Notes: a model not told the origin generated them from the sequence alone. Positions 9,880-23,812 are shown, counted from the first letter of the stretch. The stretch: DNA of 64,000 nucleotides from Beta vulgaris subsp. vulgaris (GCF_026745355.1 NC_079206.1:25173437-25237436); one strand, 5' to 3'. Made by a program: numbers and translations.

Positions 9880-10398
9880 TGATATGAAATGGAAGTCGTT
9901 ATATAGAGTTCTAGTTCTATTAGGATTCTATGTAAATTAGGGTCTTAATTTCAGCTTTATTTTAATTAAGTGTTTAAGTGATAAAGGAATCCTGTTATAC
10001 TTAGGAGTCTAATTCCTTATCAAAGTCTAATTAGGAGTCTAAATCAAGTAGGAGTAGGATAAAGTTATGTTTTCCTAGTTGAATTAGCCTAGCTTGTACC
10101 CTATATAGGGCCGAATTTCTCAATAAACTTAGAGTATTTTGAGTTATTTTCCTTCTTCTTTAATTGTGTGCTTGTATGCTTGCAATTGAAAACCATTAAT
10201 TATTTTTCAGGAGTGTTGAATACTTAGTGTTAAACAACTTAATTTCAGGAGTGATTTTAAGGGTGTTTAGAGTCTTTAATCAAGGTTCAGGAGTGTTCTT
10301 GATTAAATTCATATCTTGGTTCGAGTTTCTCATAAGTTGTTCGAAATCTTGGAAGTAAAACTTAGATTATTAGACTTCATAGTTCAATAATCATATCA
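9880..10398 (+). repeat. 3' LTR of the LARD-like element (519 bp)
   Basis: Near-identical partner of 8164-8685, ending ATATCA and followed directly by the target duplication ATATG. Confidence 0.92.
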
Positions 10399-11060
10399 AT
10401 ATGTCTGATGCTTTGTTTGATATATATTTATCAATTTGTTGAATCCGCTAAGATTCTTTGCAATTAGAAAGTAAGTATAAGGCCTAAGATGCTTCTAGTA
10501 AGAAATACATTGTTAGTAATTTTAATACCTTTAAAATGGTAGACTTTATACCGTTGATGGAGCAATTCCATGAAATTTAAAGAATCTTAGGGAGTTTTAA
10601 GCAACACAATATTGTAATGGATAAGACCTTTGTTGTTTCTTATATAATTGACAAATTGCCACCTAGTTGGAAGGACGTTAAAAATTATTTAAAGCATAAT
10701 AAGTTAAACAATTGGGTGCTCATCTTCAGATTGAAGAGGGCATTTGGGTCCAAGCTGGAAAAAAGGATGTCAATCCCTAATTCTACCACCATTAACATGG
10801 TGGAGGATAGTAAGTCAAAGGAGTCTTATAATCCTAAGAATAGGGCTAACAATTTCACCAAAGCAACAATGGAAAGAAGCATAAGTATGGTGGAGGTGCT
10901 CAACGAGTATGTTAGAAATGTGGTAAGCCCGAACACTTCAAGAAGGATTGTACCATTTGGAAGAAGAAAATCAACAAAAATAATGGTGCGAATGACGAGT
11001 TTATTCAAGCCCATGCCAAACAAGGTATGTGTGCACAAGTTTCACTTAATTCAAATATGA
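10399..11060 (+). pseudogene. copia B gag, C-terminal piece
   Basis: It resumes after the insertion with S-D-A-L-F-D-I-Y and contains typical UBN2 Gag blocks: MVDFIPLMEQFHEI near 10540, and VSYIIDKLPPSWKDVKNYLK from 10630. An in-frame stop (TTTAAAGAATC, near 10577) and later frameshifts are present. Only remnants of the zinc knuckle are visible near 10915-10960 (encoding CGKPEHFKKDC-like residues in a shifted frame). Confidence 0.75.
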
Positions 11061-11067
11061 ATTTTGT

Positions 11068-11470
11068 GTGTTTGATTTACGAAATCTTTTGTGTACAGGA
11101 TATTGTTCATGTTGGCTCGATACAAGAGCATCAAGACATGTATGGAAGGAGCGCTCTCTATTCAAGACCTTCAAGAAGGTTGAAAATGGAGAACTTCTTT
11201 ACATGAGAAATGATTGCAAGGCTAAGGTTATAGGCATAGGACAAGTAGAATTAGTTTTTAGTTCTGGAAAGCCTCTTATTTTAAGAATTATGTTGTATGC
11301 TCCGGAACTTAGGAGAAATTTAGTTTCTAGTGCTACCTTGATCTATATCAATGCAGCTTTCAAAATGGTGTTTGAAGCAGATAAATTCATATTGTCTAAA
11401 GGTGGTATATTTGTAGGTCTTGATATCTTTGTAATGGCATGTTTAAACTTAGTATTTCTAATGCTTTAAA
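11068..11470 (+). pseudogene. copia B protease region
   Basis: S-C-W-L-D-T-R-A-S-R-H-V matches the copia protease active-site block, but the DTG/DSG triad reads D-T-R, so the catalytic glycine is lost. Downstream V-I-G-I-G-Q-V-E-L and L-Y-A-P-E-L-R-R-N-L-V-S match the conserved flap and C-terminal segments. Confidence 0.75.
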
Positions 11471-11804
11471 AGATACTTTGTTTGTTGTTAATTAAAAGTC
11501 TTCTCTATGGCATAATACATTTGGTCATGATAACTATAAAAATTTATATTCCAGGTCTAAACATGATTTGATCCCCTCCTTTGATCCAAGTATAGAGAAG
11601 TGGAGACATGCATATTAACAAAGATAACTAGAAATATTTTCCAAATAATGTGGAAAAAGATACTTCATTGCTTGATTTAGTGCATAGTGTTTTATGTGAT
11701 TTACATAACACTCCTTGTTTAGGGAACAAGAAATACACGATAACTTTTACTAATGATTATTCTCGATTTTGTTATGTATACTTGTTATTTTCTAGGGATG
11801 AAGT
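11471..11804 (+). pseudogene. copia B integrase, N-terminal piece interrupted by a chromovirus
   Basis: It begins with remnants of the pre-integrase HHCC module near 11508-11560 (LWHNTFGHDNY-like). It then has the core segment with YTITFTNDYSRFCYVYLLF and stops at R-D-E, where the gypsy LTR begins. The next codons (A-F-D-K-F) are at 23813, so the target lies inside the integrase core. Confidence 0.8.
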
Positions 11805-13830
<2,026 letters not shown>

Positions 13831-13989
13831 GCACATCAGCAGGAAGGTGGTGTGCAAGAGAAGGAGCAGGAGTTTCAGAGGGTAAGAAACCCAGCTAGAA
13901 GGTTGATCTCATCACCTGCACAAGTGGACACTATGAATGAATTTCAGCAGTTAACTGAGGAAACTGATGTGGTGGTGGGGCTTGTTTAA
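13831..13989 (+). pseudogene. LINE ORF1, C-terminal 52 codons
   Basis: The frame runs from the truncation point to TAA at 13987-13989 and contains EFQRVRNPARR, aligning by eye with GEGFQVVSRAIRNP near the end of ORF1 in the minus-strand LINE. The nucleic-acid-binding part is missing because of 5' truncation. Confidence 0.6.
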
Positions 13990-14035
13990 TGTTCTAAAGT
14001 GAATGTTACTGATACAGGAGGGAGGGCACCTCCTG

Positions 14036-17000
14036 ATGGTAATGGATAGTCTTGTTTGCTGGAATGTCAGGGGGATTAACAATGCTCAAAAACAACTTGA
14101 TGTTAAGAGATTTCTTAATATGAAGAATGTGGGTGTGGTTAGTCTCCTTGAGACAAAGGTAAAGGCTCCTAACTTGGGAGATCTTTATCATAGGATGTTT
14201 GCTGGTTGGTGTTTCACATCGAATTTGGTGCATCATAAAGGAGGTAGGATAATATTGGCTTGGAACCCAAATAGTTTCAATGTGAATATTATACAAACAA
14301 CTAGCCAAATGATTCATTGTAGGCTGGATGAGAAAGCTGGAGGTAAGCCTCCTTTTTGGTGTACTTTTATTTATGCATTTAATAGTGCTACGGAGAGATG
14401 TATCTTATGGCAGGACCTTAAAGCACTAAATGAACATATGAGGGGACCTTGGGTCATGATGGGAAATTTTAACTGTATTATGAAGCCAGAGGAAAGAATA
14501 GGTGCTGCAGTTAGGCCCCAAGAGCTGGTAGATATTCAAGAATGTATGCTGCAGTGTGGGATGAGTGATATGAATAGTACTGGGTGCTTATTTACATGGA
14601 ATAACAAGCAAATGGAGGATACAAGGGTATTTTACAAACTAGATCGAGTAATGGTGAATGAACCATGGGAGGAAGCATTTCTAAGTGCTACTGCCCATTT
14701 CATGCCAGAAGGTTACTTTGATCATTGTCCTATGGTGGTACAAGTCTACCCTCAGTTGCAAAAAGGGAAATCTCCCTTTAAATACTACACTATGTGGAGT
14801 TCAGCTAGGGGTTTTAAAGAGATTGTGAAGGCTTGCTGAGATACTAGAGTTGATGGTTCTATAATGTTCATGGTGGTAAGTAAATTGAAACTGGTAAAAA
14901 AGGCCTTGAAGAAACTGAAAGCTGAGGGTTTCAATGATTTGCAAGCTACCGAAATAAAGGCAATGCAACACTTGGTGAAGTGTCAGGTTGAGTTGAAAGA
15001 GGATATTGGAAATCCTGCAAAAAGAGAAGCAGAACTTGAGGCTAGTGAGGAGTATAGAAGAGTGCATAACATTTATATGTCATTTCTGAGACAAAAAGCT
15101 AAATTGAGTTGGTGTAAGGAGGGAGATGAGAATTCCCACTTATTCCACCAATCAATTAAAGCTAGGAGAGTTAAGAATAATGTGTATGCAATACATGATA
15201 GTAGGGGTGTCTGGCAAGATGATCCTCAAAAGGTCATTGATGCATTCCTTAGCTACTATGAATAGCTATTAGGCCAGCCCATGACTGGAAGAGTTCCTGT
15301 TAAGAAAAGGGTGGTTGAGAGAGGTCCAATCCTTTCTGAAGATCAGATTCATGAGTTGAGCAGAAGGTTTGAAGCAGATGAGGTTAAGAAGGATATTGAG
15401 TCTATCCCTGGAGAGAAAGCTCCAGGGCCTGATAGGTTGGGTGGCTTCTTCTACAAGGATACCTGGGAGATAGTTGGTCAAGATGTGACTAATGCTGTAT
15501 TGAATTTCCTCCAAACAGGGAAGTTACTGAAGGAGGTTAATGCCACTATACTAGCAATGGTCCCAAAGGTTTCCTGCCCTTGTAATGTTATAGAGTTCCG
15601 ACCTATTGTGTGTTGTAATGTCTTGTACAAGATCATTACCAAGGTGTTATGTAACAGGTTAAAAAGGGTATTGTCAAGCCTAATAGCTGAAAATCAAGGG
15701 GCCTTTGTGCATGAGAGGTTTATAGTGCACAACATAATGGTATGCCAAGACTTAGTCAAACACTATGGTAGGAAAGGGGCAAGGCCAAGTGTGTTGATGA
15801 AGTTAGATATGAAGAAGGCCTATGATACCATAGTTTGGGAGTTTTTGCAGGAAATGTTGGTGGCTTTGAGATTCCCTAGCCATTTTTTTAAACTCATAAT
15901 GGCTTGTGTGAGAACTCCAAAGTTTTCTCTTATGATCAATGGATCCCTTCATGGATTTTTTGAAGCAAAGAGAGGTATCAGGCAGGGGGACCCAATGTCC
16001 CCTTTGCTGTTTGTTATTTGTATGGAATACATGTCAAGGATAATGACTATTCTCCAGGAGGTTCCTAGATTCTCATTTCATCCCAGATGCAAGAATCTAA
16101 AATTAAATCATCTAGTATTTGCTGATGATGTTATACTATGTTGTAAAGGAGATTTCCCTTCAGCATACCTGTTATTACAAGCTTTTCAATTATTCTCTAA
16201 CTCTTCAGGGTTCAGAGTAAATGAAATGAAGTCAGAGTTCTACTCTACAGGTATGGATCATAACACTATTTAGAGAATCAAAGATGTCTCTGGATTCAAG
16301 CATAGTAGTTTACCTTTCAAGTATCTAGGGGTTCCCATTTATGAAGAAGAGTTTCAGTTGGGGAATGTAATGTCTTGGTGGAAAAAATGTGTGTTAAGAT
16401 CAGGGTTTGGCAATCCAGAAATCTCTCTTATAGTGGCAGGCTTCAGTTGGTAAACTCAGTCCTGCTAAGCATCCATATCTACTGGGCCCAAATCTACATT
16501 TTGCATAGAAGTGTTCTTGACAAGATAGAACAAGTGTGCAGAGCTTACTTGTGGCATGGAACTTATTTCAGCATGAAAGCTGGAAATGTGGCTTGGGAAA
16601 GAGTATGTTTAGAAAAGAAGGCAGGAGGATTGGGGATCAGAAATATCAAGCAATGGAACAAGGCTGCAATGATGAAATATGTTTGGGCGATTACAGCTAA
16701 ACAACACTCAATGTGGATCAAATGGGTGAATGGAGTGTATATCAAGGCAGGGAACTGGTGGGATTACACTCCCAATTCAGGTAGTAGTTGGTATTGGAAG
16801 CAGATTTGTAAACTGAAGGAGGAAGCTAAAGACTTCTATAGTGAGAATGAATTGAAACAGATAACTAAATTCTCTGTAAAAAAATGCTATCAATTGCTTG
16901 CTGGTGATGTTGAAAAAGTTCACTGGGATAGGTACATTTGGAACAGGCTGGTTGTACCTAAACACAGGTTTATTACTTGGCTCATCATGCTGGAAAGACT

Positions 17001-17433
17001 GAAAACAACAGATAGGTTGGTGACAGCAGGTATATGTGTGGATGATAGTTGTGTTTTATGTTCAGGGAAGGAATCACATAAACACCTTTTCTTTGAATGT
17101 GACTATGCTCTCAAATGTCTGAGGTTGTTGCAGAGCTGGTTAAAACTTAACCAAGCTCACACTTGGTTTCATAGAATGATGTTGTTCCTCTCCAAGAACA
17201 GAAGATCACAATTCTAGAGAAGGATCATAGCAGCAGCATATAGTTCACTAGCTTACTATATTTGGTGGGCTAGGAATAAATAATTGATTTGGAATCTGAA
17301 AGTTTGGAGACCTGAGGTGCTTATGAAGAAGATTCAGAGTACTGTTATGCTAAGAATTAGTCTTGTTCTCCCAAAGAAAATCTCTGTAAAAGATAAAGAT
17401 TGGTTTGATGTTTTCAAGTGTAAGATTGTATAA
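14036..17433 (+). pseudogene. LINE ORF2: endonuclease, reverse transcriptase, zinc-binding region
   Basis: The endonuclease domain starts at ATG 14036 with LVCWNVRGINNAQKQ, LLETKV and FTWNNK. The expected GDFN reads GNFN and SDHCP reads FDHCP, so catalytic residues look lost. Reverse transcriptase follows with GEKAPGPDRLGGFFYKDTW (15412), LMKLDMKKAYDTIVWEFL (15797), RQGDPMSPLLFVICMEYM and the catalytic FADDVIL near 16120. After it come LVNSVLLSIHIYWAQ and a C-terminal zf-RVT-like region with CVLCSGKESHKHLFFEC (17050-17100). In-frame stops at 14836 (TGA), 15263 (TAG) and 16271 (TAG) and later breaks inactivate it. The enzyme would nick DNA and prime cDNA on the target. Confidence 0.88.
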
Positions 17434-17564
17434 TAGAAGTTGTTTTTTCTCTTGCCTGGATGTAGAGGAGTCCAACATAGTTGGTTTGCTCTCCCCATGT
17501 TAAGAGGTAGGTTGTATGGTTTCTGTGTTGATTAATGAGAGCTTCCTTATTTAGCAAAAAAAAA

Positions 17565-17626
17565 TGTTTTTTATTATTATTTATCCGTTCTTATTATTTA
17601 TTATTAGTATCATATTAGGATTGTTT
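17565..17626 (+). repeat. continuation of the chromovirus 5' LTR after the LINE
   Basis: ATTATTATTTATCCG to AGGATTGTTT aligns with 23300-23361 in the 3' LTR. The remaining 450 or so LTR bases, the primer site, gag, protease and most of the reverse transcriptase are missing. Sequence jumps directly to the connection/RNase H region of pol. Confidence 0.75.
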
Positions 17627-18010
17627 AACCTCTGCACCCTTTTTGACTCTGCCTAATGGGAATGAGGGATTTGAGGTGTATAATGAGGCTTCAAAGAATG
17701 GTTTGGGATGTGTTCTGCAGAAAAATGGGAAGGTGATCGCATATACGTCGCGTCAAGTGAAACCGTATGAGGCTAATTACCCTACCCATGATCTAGAGTT
17801 AGTTGATATTGTATTTACCTTGAAAATTTGGAGACATTACCTTTATGGGGAAACCTATAAGATCATTATCGACCATAAGAGCTTGAAGTACATTTTCACA
17901 CAGAAAGATCTCAATATGAGACAAAGGAGATGGTTAGAGTTGATTATGACCTAGACATTCAGTATCATAAAGGGAAGGCAAATGTAGTTGTCGATGCTTT
18001 CAGTAGGAAG
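17627..18010 (+). pseudogene. chromovirus pol: RNase H
   Basis: It encodes the start of Ty3/gypsy RNase H ([20 protein letters not shown]). The usual first catalytic Asp of the Y-x-D-A-S block is Asn here. Blocks [39 protein letters not shown] and RRWLELI follow. A one-base shift near 17940 separates it from [20 protein letters not shown], where VADALSR would be expected. Confidence 0.85.
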
Positions 18011-19043
18011 TCGATCCATAACATGAAAGTCTTGGTAGTCCCTGAGGAATTGTGTCGAAATGTGCAAAGACATAGCCTAAAAATTTTAAATCCTGGGAAA
18101 ATTAAGGCAAGATTGAGTGCTTTGTCATTGGGGTTGTTAGTTTTCGACGAGATCAAAGAGGGTCAAGTTAGAGATGAGCGCCTAGATAATATTAAGGAGA
18201 AAATGAAGCAAGATAAGTATATCGACTTTAAGATTCACGATGATGGAAGTTTGAGGTTCAAAGGAAGGTGGTGTGTACCACAAAAATGTGATGAGCTTAA
18301 GAGACAACTTATGGATGAGAGGCATAATACTCTATATTATGTGCACCCTGGGGGTGATAGTTGTATAAGGATCTTAAGGAGAAATATTGGTGGCCAAATA
18401 TGAAGCCTTAGGTCGCCGAATTCGTGTCTAAGTGTCTAACCTGACAGAAAATGAAGATAGATCATAAGAGACCAACGAGGAATTCAGGTTCAATCCTTAG
18501 AGGATCCTGGATGAAAGTGGGATTCTATCTCAATGGACTTTGTGACTGCTTTGCCGAAGACGATAAACGACAATGATACTATTTAGGTTATTGTGGATCG
18601 TCTGACAAAGTCTGCTGTGTTTGATCCAATCAAAGAAATATGGAAAAAGAAGCAACTTACGAAGACGTTTACCAAGCATGTAGTGGCAAAAGGTCCAGTG
18701 GGATTGCATGGGGATCATGATTCGAGATTTCTCTCGAAATTTTGGCAAAAGGTCCAGTTGAATCTTGGGGAACATTGAAAATGAGCACTGCTTTTCACCC
18801 TGCAACCGATGGTCAAACTGAGAGAATTAATCAGACTATGGAAGATATGTTGACAGTATGCACCATTGACCTCCAAGGTAGTTGGGAAGACCCATTAGAC
18901 TTGATTGAGTTTTCATACAAGAATAGTTATCATGCGAGCATTAAGATGGATCCTTTTGAGGCATTGTATAGAAGGAACTGTAGAAGTCCAATTTGTTGAA
19001 ATGATTTTAGTGAGAATATAGTATTGGGGATAGAATTTATTGA
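18011..19043 (+). pseudogene. chromovirus integrase, before the CACTA insertion
   Basis: An HHCC zinc-binding module is seen (MDERHNTLYYVHPGG near 18310; CLTxQK near 18440, with one cysteine codon turned into a stop-containing stretch). The core follows with SMDFVTALPKT, VDRLTKSAVFDPIKE, GDHDSRFLSKFW and STAFHPATDGQTERINQTME, that is the D, D and E regions. Near 18995 a Trp codon reads TGA. The reading breaks at 19041-19043, where the CACTA element enters. Confidence 0.85.
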
Positions 19044-20539
19044 CATTAGTAGAATAAATGCTTATTGTTGTGGTATTAATTGGCCTATTGCAGCAGTTTT
19101 GGCCGCGTAGCAATTAAGGGTGTAGCGCTATATAAATAATATACTGTTGCGGTTTTTAACCGCAACAATATCTGCAGTTTCTAGCGTAAACCACATCAAT
19201 ATTATTATTTTATATAAGAAAAATCTAGTATTGTGTTGCGGTTTCTAGGCAAAATCGCAGCAATATTATTATTTTATATCAAAAAAATTAAAAATATTGC
19301 TGCGGTTTTTAGCCAAAACTGCAGCAATATGTCGTGATACAGGTTTTTTTTTTTTTTTTTTTGCATTCGGAAATTAAATTCGAAATATTAAAATCAAACA
19401 ACTAAGCCATTAACTATCCACTAAATTAGCAGACAAACTAAAAATGAAATGCTATAATTCTCATTAATATATAAAGATGAAAAATCTATTTACATCAATA
19501 TTACAAAACAATAAAATGAAAAATAAAAAAGCAATGAAAAAAATCTAAAAAAAAAGCAATAAACAGATCTAATAAAAAATTGAAAAAAAAATGATCTAAA
19601 ATAAAAAATGAAAAAGCAACCGAAAAAAACACGATCTAAAACGAACAAATAAGCAACAAACAGATTAAAAAAAACGAAAAAGACTATCTAAAACGAAAAA
19701 TGAAAAAGTAAAAAAAAAAAGCAACAAACAAATCCAAATAAACAAAAAAAAAATGAAAAAAACGAAAAAAGACAAAAATCCAGAGATGAATGCTTCGTCG
19801 GAGGCCGAGAACCAACGAGAAAATCAACGCCGGCGAACAGGTTTGAGTTGGCGATTCTTTAAAGATATCGGCGAGGAATTTACAATTGTTGAAAGAAGAG
19901 AAACTGTGAGAAATTGTGTGTTGTTTTTGCCAAATTGAGTGTCGTTTTCGAACAATCTGGGTTGTCGTTTTCGAACATCGGCACCGATTGCGATGCTGAG
20001 AGAGGTGAGAGGCATGAGAGGGTGATAGAGACAAAGTGAGGTGAGAACATGAGAGAGATGAAAATGGCGTGTGAGGGTGAGAGGTGATCGAGAGGTGAGA
20101 AGATGAGAGGAGAGAGAGAATGTGATAACGACTGAGAGAGAGATGGGTAAAGGGTGAGAAAACCTTAAATGACTGAAAGAGTAAGAAGGGTAAAAGTGAG
20201 AGAACCCTAACTGCCACTTGGGCGTATGTGTTTTATTAAATTTTAAGGGTTATTGCTGCGGTTCTGTACAGAACCGCAACAATATATTAAAATAATTTTT
20301 TAAAATATTCTTTTAATATATTGTTCCGGTTCTTGCCAGAAACCGCAGCAATATATCCTGGTCAAAGGGTCAACATTTTTCAAAAGATATTCGTTGACAC
20401 CATATTGTTGCGGTTTTTTGCCGAAATGGCAGCAATATGGTTATTTATATTTTTCTTTTTCTTTTCACGTGATATATTGCTGCGTATGGGCAAAACTGCA
20501 GCAATATTACCGCAACAATAAGCAATTATTCTACTAGTA
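19044..20539. mobile_element. non-autonomous CACTA element (1.5 kb) with palindromic subterminal repeats
   Basis: Terminal inverted repeats are CATTAGTAGAATAAATGC at 19044 and the complement of TACTAGTAGAATAATTGC at 20539. Both are one transition from a CACTAGTAGAATAA consensus. Flanking triplets TGA (19041-19043) and GGA (20540-20542) fit a 3-base duplication with one change. At least six subterminal palindromes of the type TTGCTGCGGTT...AACCGCAGCAA occur at about 19143, 19234, 19297, 20253, 20323 and 20406. No transposase is encoded; the A-rich and GA-rich middle contains only a short frame (19753-19938) I do not recognise. Removing it restores the chromovirus integrase alignment. Confidence 0.82.
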
Positions 20540-21050
20540 GGAGTCCGTTAAGAATGTCAGTTGATTCAGGTTAGAATTCAAGCAGCCCAAGATAGGCAGA
20601 GGAGTTATGCGAACTTAAATCGAAGAGAAGATGAGTTCGCGGTAAGTGGTAAAGTCTTTTTGAAAGTATCACCAAATGAGGGGGTGATGAGATTTGGGAA
20701 AAAGGGCAAAGTAATTGGTAAATATGTTAGCCCATATGAGATTTTGCAAAGAGTTGGGAAGGTAGCGTATAAGTTGTCTTTGCCAATGGAATTTGAGAAA
20801 ATGCACGACGTGACTCTTATTTCCCAACTCAAGAGATATAACACTGATGAGCGTCATGTTTTGGAGCTTGAACAAAAAAGTGTGTAGTATACGCAACAAG
20901 GATGTAAATATCGTGAAAGTGTTTCAGTCAAACCATGAGTTTGAAGAGGCAACGTGGGAAGCTGAAGACGAAATGAAGAAAGAAGTATCCTGAGTTATTC
21001 CTTGAGGTGAGTTACGAGGGCACAACTCGTTTTCTTTAAGGCGGGTACAA
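20540..21050 (+). pseudogene. chromovirus integrase C-terminus and chromodomain
   Basis: It resumes with the integrase helix LIQVRIQAAQDRQRSYA and the GKVFLKVSPNEGVMRFGKKG, YEILQRVGKVAYKL and HDVTLISQLKRY blocks. After a stop near 20885, a shifted frame reads VKVFQSNHEFEEATWEAEDE, a chromodomain core. Chromodomains direct chromoviruses to particular chromatin. Stops and frameshifts make it inactive. Confidence 0.85.
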
Positions 21051-21322
21051 TGCAATAGAATTTCGCGCTTTTTACCTTATTTTTGATATTTTCATGCATT
21101 TATATGCTTATGTTGGCGATTTGCACATGATTGGTGCAAAATAAATAGATTTTCCGCATGGAAAATGTGTTCATGAGTAACACAAGTGTTTTTAAAGCTA
21201 GTAAAAGTGTGCACGTGTATGACACAAGTATTTATCAAATGGAAGTTGGGTCAAAAAAAATTGTAAATGTGTGAGTTTTCGTGCCAAGTTTCGGGACGAA
21301 ACTTCTTTTAATAGGGGTAGAT
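21051..21322 (+). other. chromovirus 3' untranslated region and polypurine tract
   Basis: Non-coding spacer ending with CAAGTTTCGGGACGAAAC and the polypurine-like AATAGGGGTAGAT just before the LTR. Nothing else seen. Confidence 0.7.
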
Positions 21323-23812
21323 TGTAATCCCTCGTAAATTTATGAATTTTATAAATATATTTTAATGTATATTTATATATATTTTAGTATGCTTTAGCCT
21401 TTGTATAATTTATTTTTGAAAAGGTTGACTATTTGAAAGTCGAAAGAATGATTTAATGATTTTAAGTAATCAAATAGTTTATTTGTCATGCTTTGAAAAA
21501 TTATTTTATAACTAAACTACTGGAGTAAAAGTAAAAAGATTTTAATATGTGGTTAGATGAGCCCAAACCTTATACCTTTTCTTATGTACATCTTCATTAA
21601 ACTAATCCATCAAGGCCCAACTCATTATTGGACCCCTAATGGGGAGAAACTATAAATACCCTTTCTTTACACAACTTTTCGCACACATTAAACACTATTT
21701 TCTCTCTCTTCCTTCTCCCTCACTTTTTCGGCCCTCCTCTTTTATTCTCTCTCTAGTCTATTTCTCTCTTCCTCTCTTCTTTCGGTTCTCCTCTTCCTTC
21801 GTGCATGCGAACCGCCACCAGACCGGATCACCACCGGCAGCAGCAAGTCGGCCTCCCTCTTCTGCGCCCTTCACTCATCCTCTCTCTTGTTGGTTATTTC
21901 TTCCTCCTCAAGTTATTTTAATGAAAAGCTTGTATTTTTAAGATTTGTTTTAATATGATTATGTTTAAAAGTTATATTTTGATGATTTAATTATGAATCT
22001 AAGATTATATGATTTATGTAATGAAGGAATTGAAATTCATATTTACTTATTCTATTTGAATTGAAATTTTAATTATCAAAACATGGACTTTTAGGATTTT
22101 ATGAGTCATAATATCATAGTAGTATATTATAATTTATGAAATGGAGTATTCTTATAATTTTAATTATGTTGAAATAGAGTTTTAGTATATCATATGTTGC
22201 TAGAAATTTATAAACAGTGTTTTACTATACTAGTGTAGTAGTACTATACTATGAGGTTTTACTAGTTAAGTTTTAATGATGGAAAATATTTTTAGACACT
22301 TTTAAGAAGAGCTTAAAATATTTTATTATTGATGTAAATTTATAAAGCATTGATTGTGGATTTATATTGGTTGTTTTAGGCAGACAATTCTCTTTAAGCG
22401 ACTTTAAAGGTTGTGAAAATGGCCTCTCAATTTGTCTACACACAAGAGACGTACATACTTGTGTGTTGATTGTATTAGTATCATGTTTTTAATGATGAGA
22501 TTTATGTAGTATCATGTGTAGGGAACTATTATTAGTTCATATATGATTCTATGAAGTCGGATTTGCATGTTTTATGTTGTGTGAAGCATGTTGGTTATGA
22601 TTTTTTATATTATGTTTGTATGGAAGATGATACAAGCCTATGGGATTTGAAAACTTTATTTTATTAATTCGCATGAGGGATTAATATTTATGGTTGTATT
22701 GGATCATGATTGAATCATGTTGTTCCTTTTGTATTGTTTAATTACTTTATAAGCACCGAGGGCCTTGTTTCTTATCTGGATTATTTTATAACAATGAAAG
22801 GTTGGTTGGTTGTTTACTTGGTTCAACGAATAAATGAAGGTTATATGGATGGAAGTTGGAATTAATCTTGGGCTATTAAGTTGTCGGTGATTACCTTATC
22901 TATTCCAAAGATAAAAATGGAAGTTATGACTGTTTGATGATTATATTATTTTTCCTACTTGCGAGTCATAACAAGTGAATAAATTATTAAACATGTAAAG
23001 TGACACGTGAATAGCAATAGCTTTATACTTGTGCACGTCTGAAGTGTTGAACAAGTATGAGTTGGAGTACATAGTGGTAGCACATGGTTTCTCTTGCGAT
23101 CAGATTGGTCATCGTTTCCTTTTTTATTTTAAAGGTTCTTCGATATCGTAGGTAAGGGGAAACGCAATTGCTCCCGTATTTTGTCTTCTTGATTGAAGAT
23201 TGGTTTTGTTTCAGAAAACTCGTTCCATTGACTATTCCATCTAAATTAATTAATTTATTAGTTGTGAAGTTTAGTTCAGTAAAAGTAGTCTATAATGTTA
23301 TTTTATTATTATTTATCCCTGCTTATTATTTGTTAGTATCATGTTAGGATTGTTTGTTTATTTATTGTGTACTACTTCGATTTGGTGATTACGTGCTTTG
23401 TGTGTATATGTTGATTATGGCTATGCCTTATTGATTCTGTGATGACCCATTTGGTGAGCAGTCTCTAGGGACTAATAATGCATCGTCAATTACAGGTTTG
23501 AAGATGATGCATCATGGGTTCGGTATTGGAGGGCTTGTGTTGACCATATTTTTTTAACTTTATACTTTTCATCTTTGACTAATGTCGTTGACTTTGGCTT
23601 TTGAGGTTGACTTTGAATTTTGTTGGTTTGACTTTTAAAGTTGACTTTTTGGTTGACTATGTTTTACTTCTAAAGTGTATTTATAATGATTTCCGCTGTA
23701 AAATTCTGAATAAGCCGATACGTTATGACACGGGCGATAATACTTTGATAGTTCTCTAAGTTTTTATATTATAAAGGTACTTTGGAAAATGGAGAATTGT
23801 CAGGGTGTTACA
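21323..23812 (+). repeat. 3' LTR of the chromovirus (2490 bp)
   Basis: It starts TGTAATCCCTCG and ends GTGTTACA. It contains a TATA box, ACTATAAATACCC, at about 21649-21661, followed by a pyrimidine-rich leader (TTTTCTCTCTCTTCC near 21697), so the core promoter is readable here although lost in the 5' LTR. The reading frame at 21639-21941 lies in this leader and is not considered a gene. Confidence 0.9.

Larger units (their letters stand above)
8164..10398 (+). mobile_element. non-autonomous LTR retrotransposon (LARD-like, 2.2 kb) inserted in copia B gag
   Basis: Two near-identical LTRs (8164-8685 and 9880-10398, starting TGATATGAAATGG and ending ATATCA) flank 1.2 kb with no recognisable pol. 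A primer site (TGGTATCAAAGC) follows the 5' LTR and a polypurine tract (GAAGAAGGGGAG) precedes the 3' LTR. The 5-base target duplication ATATG is exact at 8159-8163 and 10399-10403. It must depend on proteins from another element. LTR identity is very high, so insertion is younger than the copia B host. Confidence 0.92.
13831..17564 (+). mobile_element. 5'-truncated L1-type LINE in the chromovirus 5' LTR
   Basis: It contains the end of ORF1, an endonuclease-reverse transcriptase ORF2, a 3' UTR and an A9 tail (17556-17564). LTR sequence resumes right after the tail (ATGTTTTTTATTATT). I see no target duplication: the left flank AAAGTAGTCT is not repeated on the right, and about two LTR bases are missing. 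It is related to, but clearly diverged from, the LINE at 43450-59862. Confidence 0.88.

Noticed and set aside
9644..9940. 98-codon frame in the LARD-like element
   Set aside because: It runs through the polypurine tract into the 3' LTR, so it cannot be a conserved gene.
19684..20217. 177-codon minus-strand frame in the CACTA element
   Set aside because: It is the complement of a GA-rich tract (Ser/Leu/His-rich translation), with no transposase motif.
21639..21941. 100-codon Ser/Pro-rich frame
   Set aside because: It is the CT-rich leader of the chromovirus LTR; its composition explains the open frame.
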